From Lysobacter sp. Root494 (lineage in GTDB: Bacteria; Pseudomonadota; Gammaproteobacteria; Xanthomonadales; Xanthomonadaceae), in NCBI RefSeq assembly GCF_001427225.1, contig NZ_LMFH01000006.1, positions 62,001-126,000 of the forward strand: a DNA stretch of 64,000 nucleotides, in the 5' to 3' direction. The notes below the pieces were generated by a model. It did no database searches. It was not told the origin of the DNA and saw nothing but the letters and a program-made list of their open reading frames with translations. The position numbers and the translations under genes are program-made. Below are positions 1 through 9,267 of the stretch, one piece after another (positions within the stretch are counted from its first letter, which is position 1; every line of letters starts with the position of its first letter).

Positions 1-57
1 ATCGAGAATGGCCAGCAGGTTGCTGCCGCGGCCGGAAGCGAGGACGGCGAGGCGCAT
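1..57 (-). CDS. purN: Phosphoribosylglycinamide formyltransferase, N-terminal fragment
   Basis: Only the first 19 codons lie in the window; the gene runs off the left edge. Read leftwards from an ATG ending at 57 they give MRLAVLASGRGSNLLAILD, the usual start of PurN with its first beta strand and the glycine-rich SGRGSN phosphate-binding loop. PurN transfers a formyl group from 10-formyl-THF to GAR in purine synthesis. The ATG lies 19 bp after the purM stop, so the order is purM-purN on one transcript, as in many gammaproteobacteria. The identification rests on the motif plus the neighbour. Confidence 0.85.
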   Translation of the reverse strand, partial: MRLAVLASGRGSNLLAILD

Positions 58-76
58 CAGCGACGACAACGACCGA

Positions 77-1093
77 TCAACTGATGCGCAAACGGTTGTC
101 GCTGCCCGCGGTGACCTGGCCGATCTGCCAGTGCGCCAGGCCGAGCCGATCGAGATCGGCGTTGATCGCGGCGACATCCGCCGGCGCGACCATCAGTACG
201 AAGCCGATGCCGCAGTTGAACGTGCGCCACATCTCCTCGCGCGGCACGTTGCCTTCGCGCTGCAGCCAGTCGAACACCGGCGGCAGTGGCCATGACGACG
301 TGTCGATCTCGAGTCCGAGCGATTTCGGTACGACGCGGATGATCTTTTCCACCAGCGCGCCACCGGTGACGTGCGCCATCGCGTGGATGTCGTGCTTAGC
401 CAGCAGTTCGAGCACGGGCTTCACGTAGATGCGCGTGGGTTCCATCAGTGCATCGGCCAGTTTCACGCCGCCAACGTCGAGGTCCAGAGGATTGCCCGCA
501 CGCGCGAGGATCTTGCGGATCAGCGAATAGCCATTGGAATGCGGACCGCTCGACGCGATGCCGATCAGCACGTCACCCTGCTGCACACGGCTGCCGTCGA
601 GCAGGTTCGCCTTTTCGACCGCGCCGACAGTGAATCCGGCGAGGTCGTATTCCCCCGGCGGATACATGTCGGGCATTTCGGCCGTTTCGCCGCCGATCAG
701 CGCACAACCGGCGATTTCGCAGCCCTTGGCGATGCCGCCGACGACATCGACCGTGGTGGCGACATCGAGCTTGCCGGTGGCGAAGTAGTCGAGGAAGAAC
801 AGCGGCTCGGCGCCCTGCACCAGCACGTCGTTCACGCACATCGCGACCAGGTCGATGCCGATCGTGTCGTGGCGGTTGAGCTGCTTGGCCAGGATCAGCT
901 TGGTGCCCACGCCGTCGGTGCCCGACACCAGCACCGGTTCCTTGTACTTGCCGGAGAGGTCGAAGAGGCCGCCGAAGCCGCCAATGCCGCCGCCGAGGAC
1001 TTCCGGGCGCAGCGTCCGCCGGATCGCGGGCTTGATGCGTTCGACGACTTCATTGCCTGCGTCGATGTCGACGCCGGCGTCACGGTAGGTCAT
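77..1093 (-). CDS. purM: Phosphoribosylformylglycinamidine cyclo-ligase (AIR synthetase)
   Basis: The 338-residue product closes the imidazole ring of AIR from FGAM using ATP, the fifth step of de novo purine synthesis, in the cytoplasm. The sequence opens [13 protein letters not shown], has the conserved GTDGVGTK motif at residues 58-65, then [11 protein letters not shown] and GGETAEMP, all typical of PurM. The length matches the family (about 340-350). I chose the ATG at 1093 because the family begins at MTYRDAG; the frame stays open 37 codons further upstream but that part has no family character. It is co-directional with purN and divergent from the DUF2066 gene, leaving about 157 bp between the two start codons for both promoters. 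Confidence 0.96.
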   Translation of the reverse strand: MTYRDAGVDIDAGNEVVERIKPAIRRTLRPEVLGGGIGGFGGLFDLSGKYKEPVLVSGTDGVGTKLILAKQLNRHDTIGIDLVAMCVNDVLVQGAEPLFFLDYFATGKLDVATTVDVVGGIAKGCEIAGCALIGGETAEMPDMYPPGEYDLAGFTVGAVEKANLLDGSRVQQGDVLIGIASSGPHSNGYSLIRKILARAGNPLDLDVGGVKLADALMEPTRIYVKPVLELLAKHDIHAMAHVTGGALVEKIIRVVPKSLGLEIDTSSWPLPPVFDWLQREGNVPREEMWRTFNCGIGFVLMVAPADVAAINADLDRLGLAHWQIGQVTAGSDNRLRIS

Positions 1094-1250
1094 CGGTGTG
1101 GGCATCGGTCCAGAAGCGGGCGGGGTAGAGTTGGTCACAAGGGCGTCGCGGGGCGGAAGAACGGCGATTTTACCAGCCGTGACCGCTGCGAATGGACGTC
1201 TCACCGCCCGTGGGGCACCATTTCGGCAGCTTCATCGACCAGGGACAGCA

Positions 1251-2312
1251 ATGGTTCGCGCATTTCGAGGGTTCTGGCTGGCTGCATTGCTGCTGGTTTG
1301 CTTCACCGCCACGGCGCAGCGCGTCGAAGGCGACCGCGCCAGCGCACAGGGCCCCTACGAGGCCGAAGTGAGCGTCAACGGGCAGGGCGAAGCGGAGCGC
1401 AACACCGGCTACGCCCGCGCGCTGTCGGCGGTGCTCGCGAAGCTGTCCGGCAGCCGCAACATCTCCAGCCAGCCGGGCGTCGGCCAGGAACTGCGCCGCG
1501 CCAAGGAATACGTGAAGGGCTACGACTATCGCCAGGACGAGGGCGTGGGTCCCACGGGCGCGCCGACCTTCGGCACCACCCTCATCGTCCGTTTCGACAA
1601 GGACGAGGTCGACGACCTAATCGAAACCCTCGGCCTGCCGGTGTGGCCGATGCCGCGGCCGAAGCCGGTGCTCTGGCTCGGCATCGATGACGGCAAGGGC
1701 CCGCGCCTGGTCGGCCTGTCGCAGGCGAACGCCGCGCGCACCGCGCTCAATCGCGCGAAGGATCGCGGCTTCGCGCTCGGGCTCCCGAGCGGCAATGCCG
1801 CCGAACAGGCCACCGTCGGCGCGATCTGGCGTGGCGACAGCGCCGCCGTGGCGCGTGCCTCGCTGCGCTATTCGCCGCCCATGCAGCTGATCGGCAAGGT
1901 GTACCGCAGCGGCGCGGAATGGAAGGGCGACTGGACCTTCGTCGACAACGGCAAGGTGTTGTCCACCTGGAGCACCACCGACACCGACGCGCGCCGCGTG
2001 ATCGCCACGGGCGCCGACGGCGCCGCCGACGCATTGACCAAGCGATACGCGAAGCGCAGCGCGACGGGTACTCCGGGAACCTATGCGATCACCTTCACCG
2101 GCGTCGACAGCAGCGACGATTACATGCGTCTCGCCGGTTATCTCGACAACCTGCAGATCGTTCGCAAGATCACGCCGCAGCGCGCCACGCCGGAAGGCGT
2201 GACACTCGCACTCGAACTGCCGACGGGACTTCCCGGGTTCAAGCGGATGGCCATGCGCGATGGCGTGGTGGTGCCCGCCGAAGACGACATGCCTGTGTAC
2301 CACTTGCGCTGA
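1251..2312 (+). CDS. Exported DUF2066 protein
   Basis: The 353-residue protein starts with a signal peptide (basic MVRAFRG, hydrophobic LAALLLVCF, cleavage probably near ATAQ at about 22). The mature part, with a segment near residue 50 that aligns repeated residues of type GEAERNTGYARALSAVL, has the layout of DUF2066 proteins, which in gammaproteobacteria sit between purM and a PerM permease. No enzymatic function is established for the family; a periplasmic or envelope role is inferred from the signal peptide only. The ATG at 1251 is preferred over the longer open frame because it directly begins the signal peptide. The stop overlaps the next start as TGATG, so translation of the permease is probably coupled. 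Confidence 0.85.
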   Translation: MVRAFRGFWLAALLLVCFTATAQRVEGDRASAQGPYEAEVSVNGQGEAERNTGYARALSAVLAKLSGSRNISSQPGVGQELRRAKEYVKGYDYRQDEGVGPTGAPTFGTTLIVRFDKDEVDDLIETLGLPVWPMPRPKPVLWLGIDDGKGPRLVGLSQANAARTALNRAKDRGFALGLPSGNAAEQATVGAIWRGDSAAVARASLRYSPPMQLIGKVYRSGAEWKGDWTFVDNGKVLSTWSTTDTDARRVIATGADGAADALTKRYAKRSATGTPGTYAITFTGVDSSDDYMRLAGYLDNLQIVRKITPQRATPEGVTLALELPTGLPGFKRMAMRDGVVVPAEDDMPVYHLR

Positions 2313-3472
2313 TGGACTCGCACGCTTCCCTCTTCGAGATCGCCCGGTTCCTGCGGCGACTGCAATGGACCGCGCTCGCACTGGGCGCGTTGTGGCTGTT
2401 GTGGCTGCTTGCGCCGGTGCTGACGCCGTTCGTGATCGCCGCGATGCTCGGCTGGCTCGGCGACCCGCTGGTCGATCGCCTCGAACGCACCGGCCGTTCA
2501 CGCAATACGTCGGTGGTCCTGGTGTTCTCCGGGATGGCGCTGGTGGTGGCAATCGTGCTGGTCATCCTGGTGCCGCTGATCGAGCGTCAGATAGCGACCC
2601 TGATCTCGTCGTTGCCGAGCTATCGCGACTGGTTGCTGCGGACCGCGATCCCGTGGCTGGAAACGCGTACGCGGATGGAGATTTCCACCTGGCTGGATTT
2701 CAACCATCTCGTGGAACTCGTGCGCACCAACTGGGAACGCGCCGGTGGCGTGGCCACGACGCTGCTCGGTTACCTGTCGCGATCGGGTTTCGCAATCCTC
2801 GGCATGGTTGCAAACATCGCGCTGTTGCCGGTGCTGACGTTTTTCTTCCTGCGCGACTGGGACCTGCTGATCGAACGCGTGGGTTCGCTGATCCCGCGCG
2901 CGCACCTCGAAGTCGTTTCGCGGCTCGCGCGCGAATCCAGTGACGTGCTCGGCGCCTTCCTGCGCGGGCAATTCCTGGTAATGATCATCCTCGGCGTAAT
3001 GTACGGGCTGGGGCTGTGGGGCGTGGGTCTCGACCTCGGCATCCTGATCGGCATCATCGCGGGCCTGCTGACCTTCGTGCCGTATCTCGGTCCGGCGAGC
3101 GGCATCATCCTCGGCTGCATCGCCGCACTCGTGCAGTACGGCGACTGGCAACACATTGCGGGCGTGCTGATCGTGTTCGGCATCGGCCAGGTGATCGAAA
3201 GCTACTGGCTGACACCGAAGCTGGTGGGCGACCGTATCGGCCTGCATCCCGCGGCGGTGATCTTCGCCGTACTGGCGGGCGGGCAGTTGTTCGGCTTCCT
3301 CGGCATGCTCCTTGCGCTGCCGATTGCGGCGGTAGCGAACGTCCTGCTGCGCTATGCCGAGCAGCGTTACACGCACAGCCGCCTGTACGCAGGCGAGCAG
3401 ACGGCGGTCGTCGTGGTCGCACCTGTCACTGAAGCACCAGAGACTACCGCGGCGGAGCGCCAGCCCGAGTGA
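2312..3472 (+). CDS. AI-2E/PerM family membrane permease
   Basis: This 386-residue polytopic inner-membrane protein belongs to the AI-2E transporter (TqsA/PerM/YdiK) family. Visible features are paired N-terminal hydrophobic segments (LGALWLLWLLAPVLTPFV and a second near 65-85), a long soluble middle, then a cluster of C-terminal helices with the family-like GLLTFVPYLGPASG segment and IGQVIESYWLTPKLVGDRIGL. The substrate is not known; members export quorum signals or act in Na+/H+ exchange, and neither can be assigned here. The start overlaps the DUF2066 stop by one base, and the gene ends by overlapping the GTG of hda. The C-terminal tail (TAVVVVAPVTEAPETTAAERQPE region) is low complexity. 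Confidence 0.9.
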   Translation: MDSHASLFEIARFLRRLQWTALALGALWLLWLLAPVLTPFVIAAMLGWLGDPLVDRLERTGRSRNTSVVLVFSGMALVVAIVLVILVPLIERQIATLISSLPSYRDWLLRTAIPWLETRTRMEISTWLDFNHLVELVRTNWERAGGVATTLLGYLSRSGFAILGMVANIALLPVLTFFFLRDWDLLIERVGSLIPRAHLEVVSRLARESSDVLGAFLRGQFLVMIILGVMYGLGLWGVGLDLGILIGIIAGLLTFVPYLGPASGIILGCIAALVQYGDWQHIAGVLIVFGIGQVIESYWLTPKLVGDRIGLHPAAVIFAVLAGGQLFGFLGMLLALPIAAVANVLLRYAEQRYTHSRLYAGEQTAVVVVAPVTEAPETTAAERQPE

Positions 3473-4191
3473 GCCGCACGGTGCGAGGCGTACCGCAGCT
3501 GCCCCTGGCATTGCGGTATCCGCCGGACCAGCGACTGGAAACATTCGTGCGGGCGCCTGGGGGTGCCGTCGCGCACCTGCGGGCCTTGGCCAGCGGCGAA
3601 GCGACGGCATCGATGCCGCGCGAGGCGCTTTATCTCGCCGGTCCCACGGGCGTGGGCAAGACGCATCTGCTGCTCGCGACATGCGCGGCGGCGGAAGCAG
3701 CAGGACGCCGTGCCGCGTACCTGCCGCTGGTTGCGGCCGCCGGGCGCGTAAGCGAGGCCCTGTTGTCGCTGGAAGGCAATGACCTTGTCGCCCTTGACGG
3801 CCTGGAGGTCGTCGCCGGAAATCGCGAAGACGAGATCGCCCTGTTCGACGCCCACAACCGCGCCCGCGCCGCGGGCGTCGCGCTCCTTTATGCCGCGCGC
3901 GACATTCCCGATGCGATCGGCCTGGGGTTGCCCGACCTGCGTTCGCGCCTGGGGCAGGCAACGCGGATCACGCTGGTCCCGCTCGATGACGAAGGCCGCC
4001 GCGAAGTCCTGCAGCAACGCGCGCACCGGCGCGGATTGGTGCTCGAGGACGCGGCACTGGAGTGGCTGCTGAAACGCGTCGGCCGCGAACTCGGCGGCCT
4101 CACTTCGATGCTCGACCAGCTCGATCGCGCATCGCTCGCGGCGCAGCGGCGCGTGACCGTGCCGTTCCTGAAGCAGACCCTGGGCTTCTGA
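3469..4191 (+). CDS. hda: DnaA regulatory inactivator Hda
   Basis: Hda is a DnaA-like AAA+ protein that, bound to the DNA-loaded sliding clamp, stimulates ATP hydrolysis by DnaA and so prevents re-initiation of replication. The 240-residue product carries an N-terminal clamp-binding peptide of the QL-x-L type (QLPLAL, residues 10-15), a Walker A loop GPTGVGKTH at 58-66, a DGLEV-type Walker B near 106-110, and a C-terminal lid with LTSMLDQLD. The length fits the family. The start is the GTG at 3469, which overlaps the permease stop (GTGA); no better ATG exists. It closes a tightly coupled DUF2066-PerM-hda unit and converges with the next gene. Confidence 0.93.
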   Translation: MSRTVRGVPQLPLALRYPPDQRLETFVRAPGGAVAHLRALASGEATASMPREALYLAGPTGVGKTHLLLATCAAAEAAGRRAAYLPLVAAAGRVSEALLSLEGNDLVALDGLEVVAGNREDEIALFDAHNRARAAGVALLYAARDIPDAIGLGLPDLRSRLGQATRITLVPLDDEGRREVLQQRAHRRGLVLEDAALEWLLKRVGRELGGLTSMLDQLDRASLAAQRRVTVPFLKQTLGF

Positions 4192-4234
4192 CTCTCCCGT
4201 GGGTTCCAGCCACTTCGATGGCAGCGTTGTTCGA

Positions 4235-4759
4235 TTACGGTTTGGGTTTGGGCGTCCAGTTCACCGACCAGACGACTGATGCGATCTTCCAGCCCTGTTC
4301 GGTCCGCAGCAGGTGCCACGCTTCCTTGCCATGGTTGGTCTCGCGACCGTTATTGAGGAAGCTGTAGTCGAAGAACACCGAGGCGACGTCGCCATCGGTC
4401 TCGATCCTGGCGTTGCGGAACTGCTCCTCGCTGCGGTCCGGGCTGTTGACGATGCCGTCGATGAAGGTGACCGGAGTGCGCTTGAGGTCGACCTTCGCCT
4501 TCACGGCCTCCGGCTTCCCGTCGCGCAGACGCATGAAGTTGTCTTCGCCCACGACGCTCTGCCAGGTGATGTTTTCGTGCAGGAAGAGGGCGGTAAAACG
4601 GGCCTTGTCCTTGTCGATGATCGCGGTGCGAAATGATTCGATCACCGCTTCGATCTGCGGCTGCGCCGCGGTCTCGACGGACAGGGTCGCGGCCTGCGCG
4701 CACGCACCGAACGGAAATGCGCCGCAGAGCAGGGCTGCCGCCAGGGTCTTCGTGAACAT
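4235..4759 (-). CDS. Exported NTF2/SnoaL-like protein
   Basis: The 174-residue protein has a clear signal peptide (MFTKTLAAALLCGAFPFGACAQA) and a mature domain of about 150 residues with the NTF2-like cone-fold pattern: an N-terminal helix (QIEAVIESFRTAIIDKDKARF), then beta strands, ending in a Trp-rich strand (GWKIASVVWSVNW). Such domains bind small ligands or act as steroid-isomerase-like enzymes; no substrate is evident, and no Asp/His pair can be assigned with certainty. The ATG at 4759 is preceded by a purine-rich GAAAGGAATAAGG site, which decides this start over longer frames. It lies 15 bp downstream of murU on the same strand and may be co-transcribed with it. It converges with hda. 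Confidence 0.82.
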   Translation of the reverse strand: MFTKTLAAALLCGAFPFGACAQAATLSVETAAQPQIEAVIESFRTAIIDKDKARFTALFLHENITWQSVVGEDNFMRLRDGKPEAVKAKVDLKRTPVTFIDGIVNSPDRSEEQFRNARIETDGDVASVFFDYSFLNNGRETNHGKEAWHLLRTEQGWKIASVVWSVNWTPKPKP

Positions 4760-4773
4760 CCTTATTCCTTTCT

Positions 4774-5481
4774 TCAGGGGGTTGGAGTTGTGAGCTCGGC
4801 GTCGAGGTGCGACAGGCGTTCTGGCGTGCCGACGTCGGTCCAGCGGCCTGCGTGGTGCTCCCCGGTAACGCGCTCGTGAGGCATGTGTGCCTTGAGGATC
4901 GGCGCAAGGCGGAAGCGGGGTTTTCCATCGCTTGTTTCGAATTCGCCGACGATGGATTGCCAATCGGCCAGGAGTTGCGGCCGGTAAACGCCCAGGCCGG
5001 AATAGGTCAGCGGGTTGGCTCCGTGGGCGCGGACGTAGCCATCGGCGTCGAGAGCGAAATCACCATGTGTCGCGTGTGAGGGACGATCCACCATGACGAG
5101 ATGCGCAAGCCCTTCCGGTTCGCGGGGAAGCCTGGCGAAGTCGTAGTCGGTCCAGATATCGCCGTTCACCAGCAGGAAGGGGCCATCGCCAAGGGAAGGC
5201 AGCGCATTCCACATGCCGCCGCCGGTTTCGAGCGGCGTCGGACCTTCGTACGAATAATGCAGGCGCAAGCCCCAACGTCCGCCGTCGCCCAGCGTCGCGG
5301 GGAACTGCCCGGCCAGCCAGCTGGTATTGATGACGACATCGCGTACGCCGATCGCTGCGAGCTTTTCCAGGTGCCACACGATCAGCGGTTTGCCGCCGGC
5401 AACGAGCAGCGGCTTCGGGGTGTGGTTGGTCAGCGGGCGCATGCGCTCGCCGAGGCCGGCGGCAAAGATCAGTGCTTTCAT
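4774..5481 (-). CDS. murU: N-acetylmuramate alpha-1-phosphate uridylyltransferase
   Basis: MurU converts MurNAc-1-phosphate and UTP to UDP-MurNAc in the peptidoglycan recycling route that bypasses MurA and so lowers fosfomycin sensitivity. The 235-residue product is a nucleotidyltransferase with the sugar-nucleotide signature AAGLGERMRPLT at 7-18, KPLL at 23-26 and an NGD metal site at 106-108. Paralogues include mannose-1-phosphate guanylyltransferases, but the partner kinase AmgK directly upstream (four-base ATGA overlap) supports MurU. The length matches known MurU (about 225-240). Confidence 0.88.
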   Translation of the reverse strand: MKALIFAAGLGERMRPLTNHTPKPLLVAGGKPLIVWHLEKLAAIGVRDVVINTSWLAGQFPATLGDGGRWGLRLHYSYEGPTPLETGGGMWNALPSLGDGPFLLVNGDIWTDYDFARLPREPEGLAHLVMVDRPSHATHGDFALDADGYVRAHGANPLTYSGLGVYRPQLLADWQSIVGEFETSDGKPRFRLAPILKAHMPHERVTGEHHAGRWTDVGTPERLSHLDAELTTPTP

Positions 5482-6482
5482 GCGGCGACTCGCTGCATGG
5501 CCGGACGGATGCGGGTATCGAGGAGTTCACGCAAGGCGGCGAGTTCCGGATACCGCGGCAGCACTTCGTCGAGATAGACGATGAAACGCGGCAGGTCGGC
5601 GATGTATTTCGACTTCGCGTCGCGGTAATGCAGGCGGCAGAAGATGCCCAGGATCTTCAGGTGGCGCTGCACGCCGAGCCAGTCGGCGTCGCGCTGGAAG
5701 CGCGGGAGCGGCGGTACCGGCAATCCGGCTTCGAGCGCGCGTGCGTGGTAGAGCGCGAGCCATCCATCGACGCGTTCCAGTGGCCAGCTGAGGAACGCAT
5801 CCTTGAACAGGCTGATCGGGTCGTACGCGATCGGGCCGCTCACGCAATCCTGGAAATCGAGCACTGCCGGCCCGTCCACTACCGGCATGAGATTGCGCGG
5901 CATGAAGTCGCGATGGGTGAGCACGCGCGCTTGCGCAAGCGCGTTGTCCATCAGGCGGCGCTGTACGAGCTGGAGCTTCTCGGCTTCGCCACAGTCCAGT
6001 TCGATGCCGAGGTGCCTGCGCAGGAACCATTCCTCGAACAGCCCCGCATCGCGTTGCAGCAGCGCTTCGCCGAATTCGCCGCCGCCTTCCGGTAGCGCGA
6101 TCTGCTGCAGCTTCAATAGTTGCGCGATCGCAGCGTCGAAGTGCGCGTCGGCGTTGTCGGCAGTCAGCATCTGCGCAAGCGTGGGTCCGCCCAGATCCTC
6201 GAGCAGCAGGAAACCCGCGTCGACATCGCGTGCCAGTACATGCGGCACGCGCACGCCACCGGCTTCGAGCACGTCGCGCATGCGCAACCAGGGTTTGGGA
6301 TCCTCGAGTTCGGGCGGCGAGTCCATCACGATGACCGTTCCGTCCAGTGCATCGCCGCGCCAGTAACTGCGGAAGCCCGCATCGACGGATGCGCGCTGCA
6401 ACTCGAGCGAGGGATTGCCGGTGGCGGCGCGGGCCCAGGCGAGTCGGGTGGCGGCGCGGGCATCGGAAACGGCCTGGGTCAT
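5478..6482 (-). CDS. amgK: N-acetylmuramate/N-acetylglucosamine kinase (AmgK, APH family)
   Basis: AmgK phosphorylates recovered MurNAc (and GlcNAc) at the anomeric position, the step before MurU. The 334-residue protein is an aminoglycoside phosphotransferase-like kinase: a nucleotide-lobe segment GFLLLEDLGG near 90-99, the catalytic loop HRDFMPRN at 190-197 and the metal-binding LDFQD at 208-212 (Gln where many relatives have DFD, as in other AmgK proteins). The ATG at 6482 begins MTQAVSDARA; the frame is open 18 codons further but that part looks non-coding. It overlaps murU by four bases, so the two are surely co-translated. Sugar specificity is inferred from the pairing. Confidence 0.88.
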   Translation of the reverse strand: MTQAVSDARAATRLAWARAATGNPSLELQRASVDAGFRSYWRGDALDGTVIVMDSPPELEDPKPWLRMRDVLEAGGVRVPHVLARDVDAGFLLLEDLGGPTLAQMLTADNADAHFDAAIAQLLKLQQIALPEGGGEFGEALLQRDAGLFEEWFLRRHLGIELDCGEAEKLQLVQRRLMDNALAQARVLTHRDFMPRNLMPVVDGPAVLDFQDCVSGPIAYDPISLFKDAFLSWPLERVDGWLALYHARALEAGLPVPPLPRFQRDADWLGVQRHLKILGIFCRLHYRDAKSKYIADLPRFIVYLDEVLPRYPELAALRELLDTRIRPAMQRVAA

Positions 6483-6560
6483 GCGTTCATGGCTGGAAAA
6501 TCGACAGCCGCCAGCATAAACGCGCTGCCTGCCCATCTGCGCGGCCGCATTCCACAGTAG

Positions 6561-6584
6561 AAGGGCCCGCTTGCGCGGGCCCTT
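6561..6584 (-). terminator. Hairpin terminator after cysK
   Basis: A perfect 10-bp inverted repeat (AAGGGCCCGC, loop TTGC, GCGGGCCCTT) lies between cysK and amgK, about 29 bp past the cysK stop on the minus strand. The T tract after it is short, so termination may be partial. Confidence 0.7.
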
Positions 6585-6612
6585 GTGTTGCCAGTCACGT
6601 TATGAAGCGGCT

Positions 6613-7590
6613 TCAGGCGGCGACGGCGCCGGCTTCCAGCGATGCCAGCCATTCGTCATCCGAGCCTTCGGCGACGCCTTCGAACAGGAACGTCGACAGG
6701 TAACGCTCGCCGGTGTCCGGCAGCATCGCCAGCAGTACCGAACCTTCCGGCGCGCGCTCGGCGATCTGCAACGCTGCGGCGACGGTGGCGCCGGCGGAGA
6801 TGCCGACGAAGACGCCTTCTTCCGCGGCCAGGCGACGCGACGTGTCGCGTGCGACGACATCGTCGATCGGCAGGATCTCATCCGCTATCGTGCGGCTCAG
6901 CACGCCCGGCAGGAAGTCCGGCGTCCAGCCCTGGATCTTGTGCGGCGCCCATTCCTTGCCCGAGAGCAGCGCGGCGCCGGCGGGCTCGCTGGCAATCACC
7001 TTGAGGCCGGGACGCGCGAGCTTCAGCACTTCGCCGGCACCGGTGATGGTGCCGCCGGTGCCCCAGCCGCTGACGAAGTAGTCGAGACGCTTGCCGGCGA
7101 AATCGCGAAGGATTTCCGGCCCGGTGGTACTGCGGTGATAGGCCGGGTTCGCCTCGTTCTCGAACTGGCGCGCGAGGAACCAGCCGTGCCTGTCCGCGAG
7201 TTCCTTCGCCCTGCGCACCATGCCGCTGCCGCGTTCTGCGGCGGGCGTCAGGATCACTTTCGCTCCGAACGCACGCATCAGCTTGCGGCGCTCGATCGAG
7301 AACGTTTCAGTCATCACGGCCACGAATTTGTATCCGCGTGCTGCGGCGACCATCGCCAGGGCTACGCCGGTGTTGCCGGAGGTCGCTTCAATGATGGTGT
7401 CGCCCGGCTTCAGCAGGCCCTTCTGTTCGGCATCCAGCACGATGGCGAGCGCGAGCCGGTCCTTCACCGAACCGCCGGGGTTGAAGGCTTCGTTCTTCGC
7501 ATACAGCGTCACGTGCTTCGGCGCGATGCGCTGCAGCTTCACGATGGGCGTGGAGCCGATGGTGTCGAGGATGCTGTTGTAGATGGTCAT
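6613..7590 (-). CDS. cysK: Cysteine synthase A (O-acetylserine sulfhydrylase)
   Basis: This PLP enzyme joins sulfide to O-acetylserine to form cysteine, the endpoint of the sulfate pathway encoded around it. The 325-residue product has the PLP lysine in NPGGSVKDR (Lys43), the substrate-binding TSGNTG at 70-75, the phosphate-cradling GTGGT at 177-181 and a PHKIQG segment near 225. PHKIQG and LPDTGERYLST near the C-terminus favour CysK over CysM, although annotation as CysM is common for this family in relatives. It lies 29 bp after cysG on the same strand and is probably co-transcribed with it, ending at a hairpin terminator. Confidence 0.93.
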   Translation of the reverse strand: MTIYNSILDTIGSTPIVKLQRIAPKHVTLYAKNEAFNPGGSVKDRLALAIVLDAEQKGLLKPGDTIIEATSGNTGVALAMVAAARGYKFVAVMTETFSIERRKLMRAFGAKVILTPAAERGSGMVRRAKELADRHGWFLARQFENEANPAYHRSTTGPEILRDFAGKRLDYFVSGWGTGGTITGAGEVLKLARPGLKVIASEPAGAALLSGKEWAPHKIQGWTPDFLPGVLSRTIADEILPIDDVVARDTSRRLAAEEGVFVGISAGATVAAALQIAERAPEGSVLLAMLPDTGERYLSTFLFEGVAEGSDDEWLASLEAGAVAA

Positions 7591-7619
7591 TGGGGTCTTC
7601 TGCTGCTAATGGGGGAGAG

Positions 7620-9104
7620 TCAGGCGGCGCGCGCGAAGTCGGCCCCGACGGGGTCGCTACAGGTGTGATCGCGAAGGTTCGCGTCGAATCCTGCGCTTGC
7701 CGCTGTTAAGGGTTTGCTACCGAACCAGTGCAGGTTTCCGGCCAGTGCGGCTACTTCACCGATGACCAGCAAAGCGGGCGCGCCCACCTGGTGGAAACGC
7801 GCTAATTCGGGAAGATCGGCCAGCGTGCCGAGTACGACGCGTTGCTCCGGCCGGGTGCCGTTCTCGATGATCGCGAACGGCGTGGACGGCGAGCGGCCGT
7901 GGGCAGTGAGGCGTTCACGGATCCGTTCCAGCCCCGATACGCCCATGTAGAACGCCAGCGTCTGCTTCTCCTGTGCCAACGCGGCCCAGTCGATGCCGTC
8001 GTCACCTTCCTTCGTGTGCGCGGTGATGAAGCGGGCCGACTGCGCGTATTCACGATGGGTGAGCGGAATGCCCGCGTACGCACCGCACGCAATCGCCGCA
8101 GTGATGCCTGGGACGACTTCGAAATCGATGCCGTGCGCGCGCAGGACTTCGAGTTCCTCGCCGCCGCGACCGAAGATGAAGGGATCGCCGCCCTTCAGCC
8201 GCACCACGCGCTTGCCCTGCCGCGCGTGCCCAACCAGCAGGTGATGAATGCGGTCCTGGGTGGCGTGATGGTCGCCGCCGACCTGCTTGCCGACTTCGAT
8301 GAACTCGGCGTCACGGCGGGCGAGGGCGAGCACTTCGGCGCTGACGAGGCGGTCGTGGAGGACCACGTCCGCTTCGTTCAGTACGCGCAGGGCGCGCAGC
8401 GTCAGCAGGCCGGGGTCGCCGGGGCCGGCGCCCACGAGCGCGACGGTGCCGTTCGGACTCGAGCGCGGATGCTCCAGTGCCGCGGCCAGTTCGCGTTCGG
8501 CAGCCACGTGATCACCACGGCGCAAAAGCGCGGGAATCGCGCCTTTCAGCACGCGATCGAAGAAGCGGCGACGCGATGCGAGATCGGGTAGCCGCGAGCG
8601 GATGCGTTCGCGGGCCTGCGCAAGGAGTTCCGCCAGTGAGCCGAGCGATTCGTCGAACTGGCCTTCCAACTGCTCGCGCAGATGCCGCGCAAGCATCGGC
8701 ACGCCGCCGCCACTGGAAATCGCGATCTGCACCGGCCCGCGTTCCACCCGCGCGGGCAGGTGGACACCCGATAGCTCCGCGTCGTCCGCCACGTTCGCCC
8801 AGACGCGCCGTGATTCCGCAGCGGACGCGACTGCGCGATTCACGGCGACATCGTCGGTGGCCGCGATAACCAGCCAGGCGCCATCAAGCCATCCCGGGTC
8901 GAACTCACCCGGCAATGCCTCGATCCGCCCTTCGGCCGCCCACTCCGCCAGTTGCGGCTCCAGTAGGGGAGCGCCGACGCGCACCCGAGCACCGGTGGGA
9001 ATCAACGAAGCCACCTTGCGGCGTGCCACGGCGCCACCGCCGACCACCACCACGGCGCGGCCGGCGAGGTTGGTGAACAACGGGAAGAGGGGAGGCGCAG
9101 ACAT
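7620..9104 (-). CDS. cysG: Siroheme synthase (trifunctional CysG)
   Basis: CysG makes siroheme, the prosthetic group of sulfite reductase, from uroporphyrinogen III by two SAM-dependent methylations, NAD-dependent oxidation and iron insertion. The 494-residue product has both halves: an N-terminal CysG(B) part with the NAD loop [12 protein letters not shown] near 20-31 and ISSGGGVP near 125-135, and a C-terminal methyltransferase beginning [12 protein letters not shown] near 217 with [13 protein letters not shown]. The length fits the fused enzyme. I use the ATG at 9104 ([10 protein letters not shown]); a GTG three codons upstream is an alternative. It is divergent from cysB and supplies cofactor to the cysI product further along. 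Confidence 0.95.
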   Translation of the reverse strand: MSAPPLFPLFTNLAGRAVVVVGGGAVARRKVASLIPTGARVRVGAPLLEPQLAEWAAEGRIEALPGEFDPGWLDGAWLVIAATDDVAVNRAVASAAESRRVWANVADDAELSGVHLPARVERGPVQIAISSGGGVPMLARHLREQLEGQFDESLGSLAELLAQARERIRSRLPDLASRRRFFDRVLKGAIPALLRRGDHVAAERELAAALEHPRSSPNGTVALVGAGPGDPGLLTLRALRVLNEADVVLHDRLVSAEVLALARRDAEFIEVGKQVGGDHHATQDRIHHLLVGHARQGKRVVRLKGGDPFIFGRGGEELEVLRAHGIDFEVVPGITAAIACGAYAGIPLTHREYAQSARFITAHTKEGDDGIDWAALAQEKQTLAFYMGVSGLERIRERLTAHGRSPSTPFAIIENGTRPEQRVVLGTLADLPELARFHQVGAPALLVIGEVAALAGNLHWFGSKPLTAASAGFDANLRDHTCSDPVGADFARAA

Positions 9105-9267
9105 GGCAGGCACGGACGGGAGTGTTCCTGAAACCTAGCGTTGTGATCCGGGCGGCGGAAATGACCGCCGGCTGTGGCTTCATGCCCGGACGGCATGACG
9201 AACGCTGGACATGCCCATCCCGCTGAAGCTAATGTCTATCCGTTCATCCGCATAAAGAGATAAGAAT

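Noticed and set aside
371-1690. Long open frame of 439 codons on the plus strand across purM
   Set aside because: It is antisense to purM and runs into the DUF2066 gene in another frame; composition is Arg/Ala-rich and has no family character.
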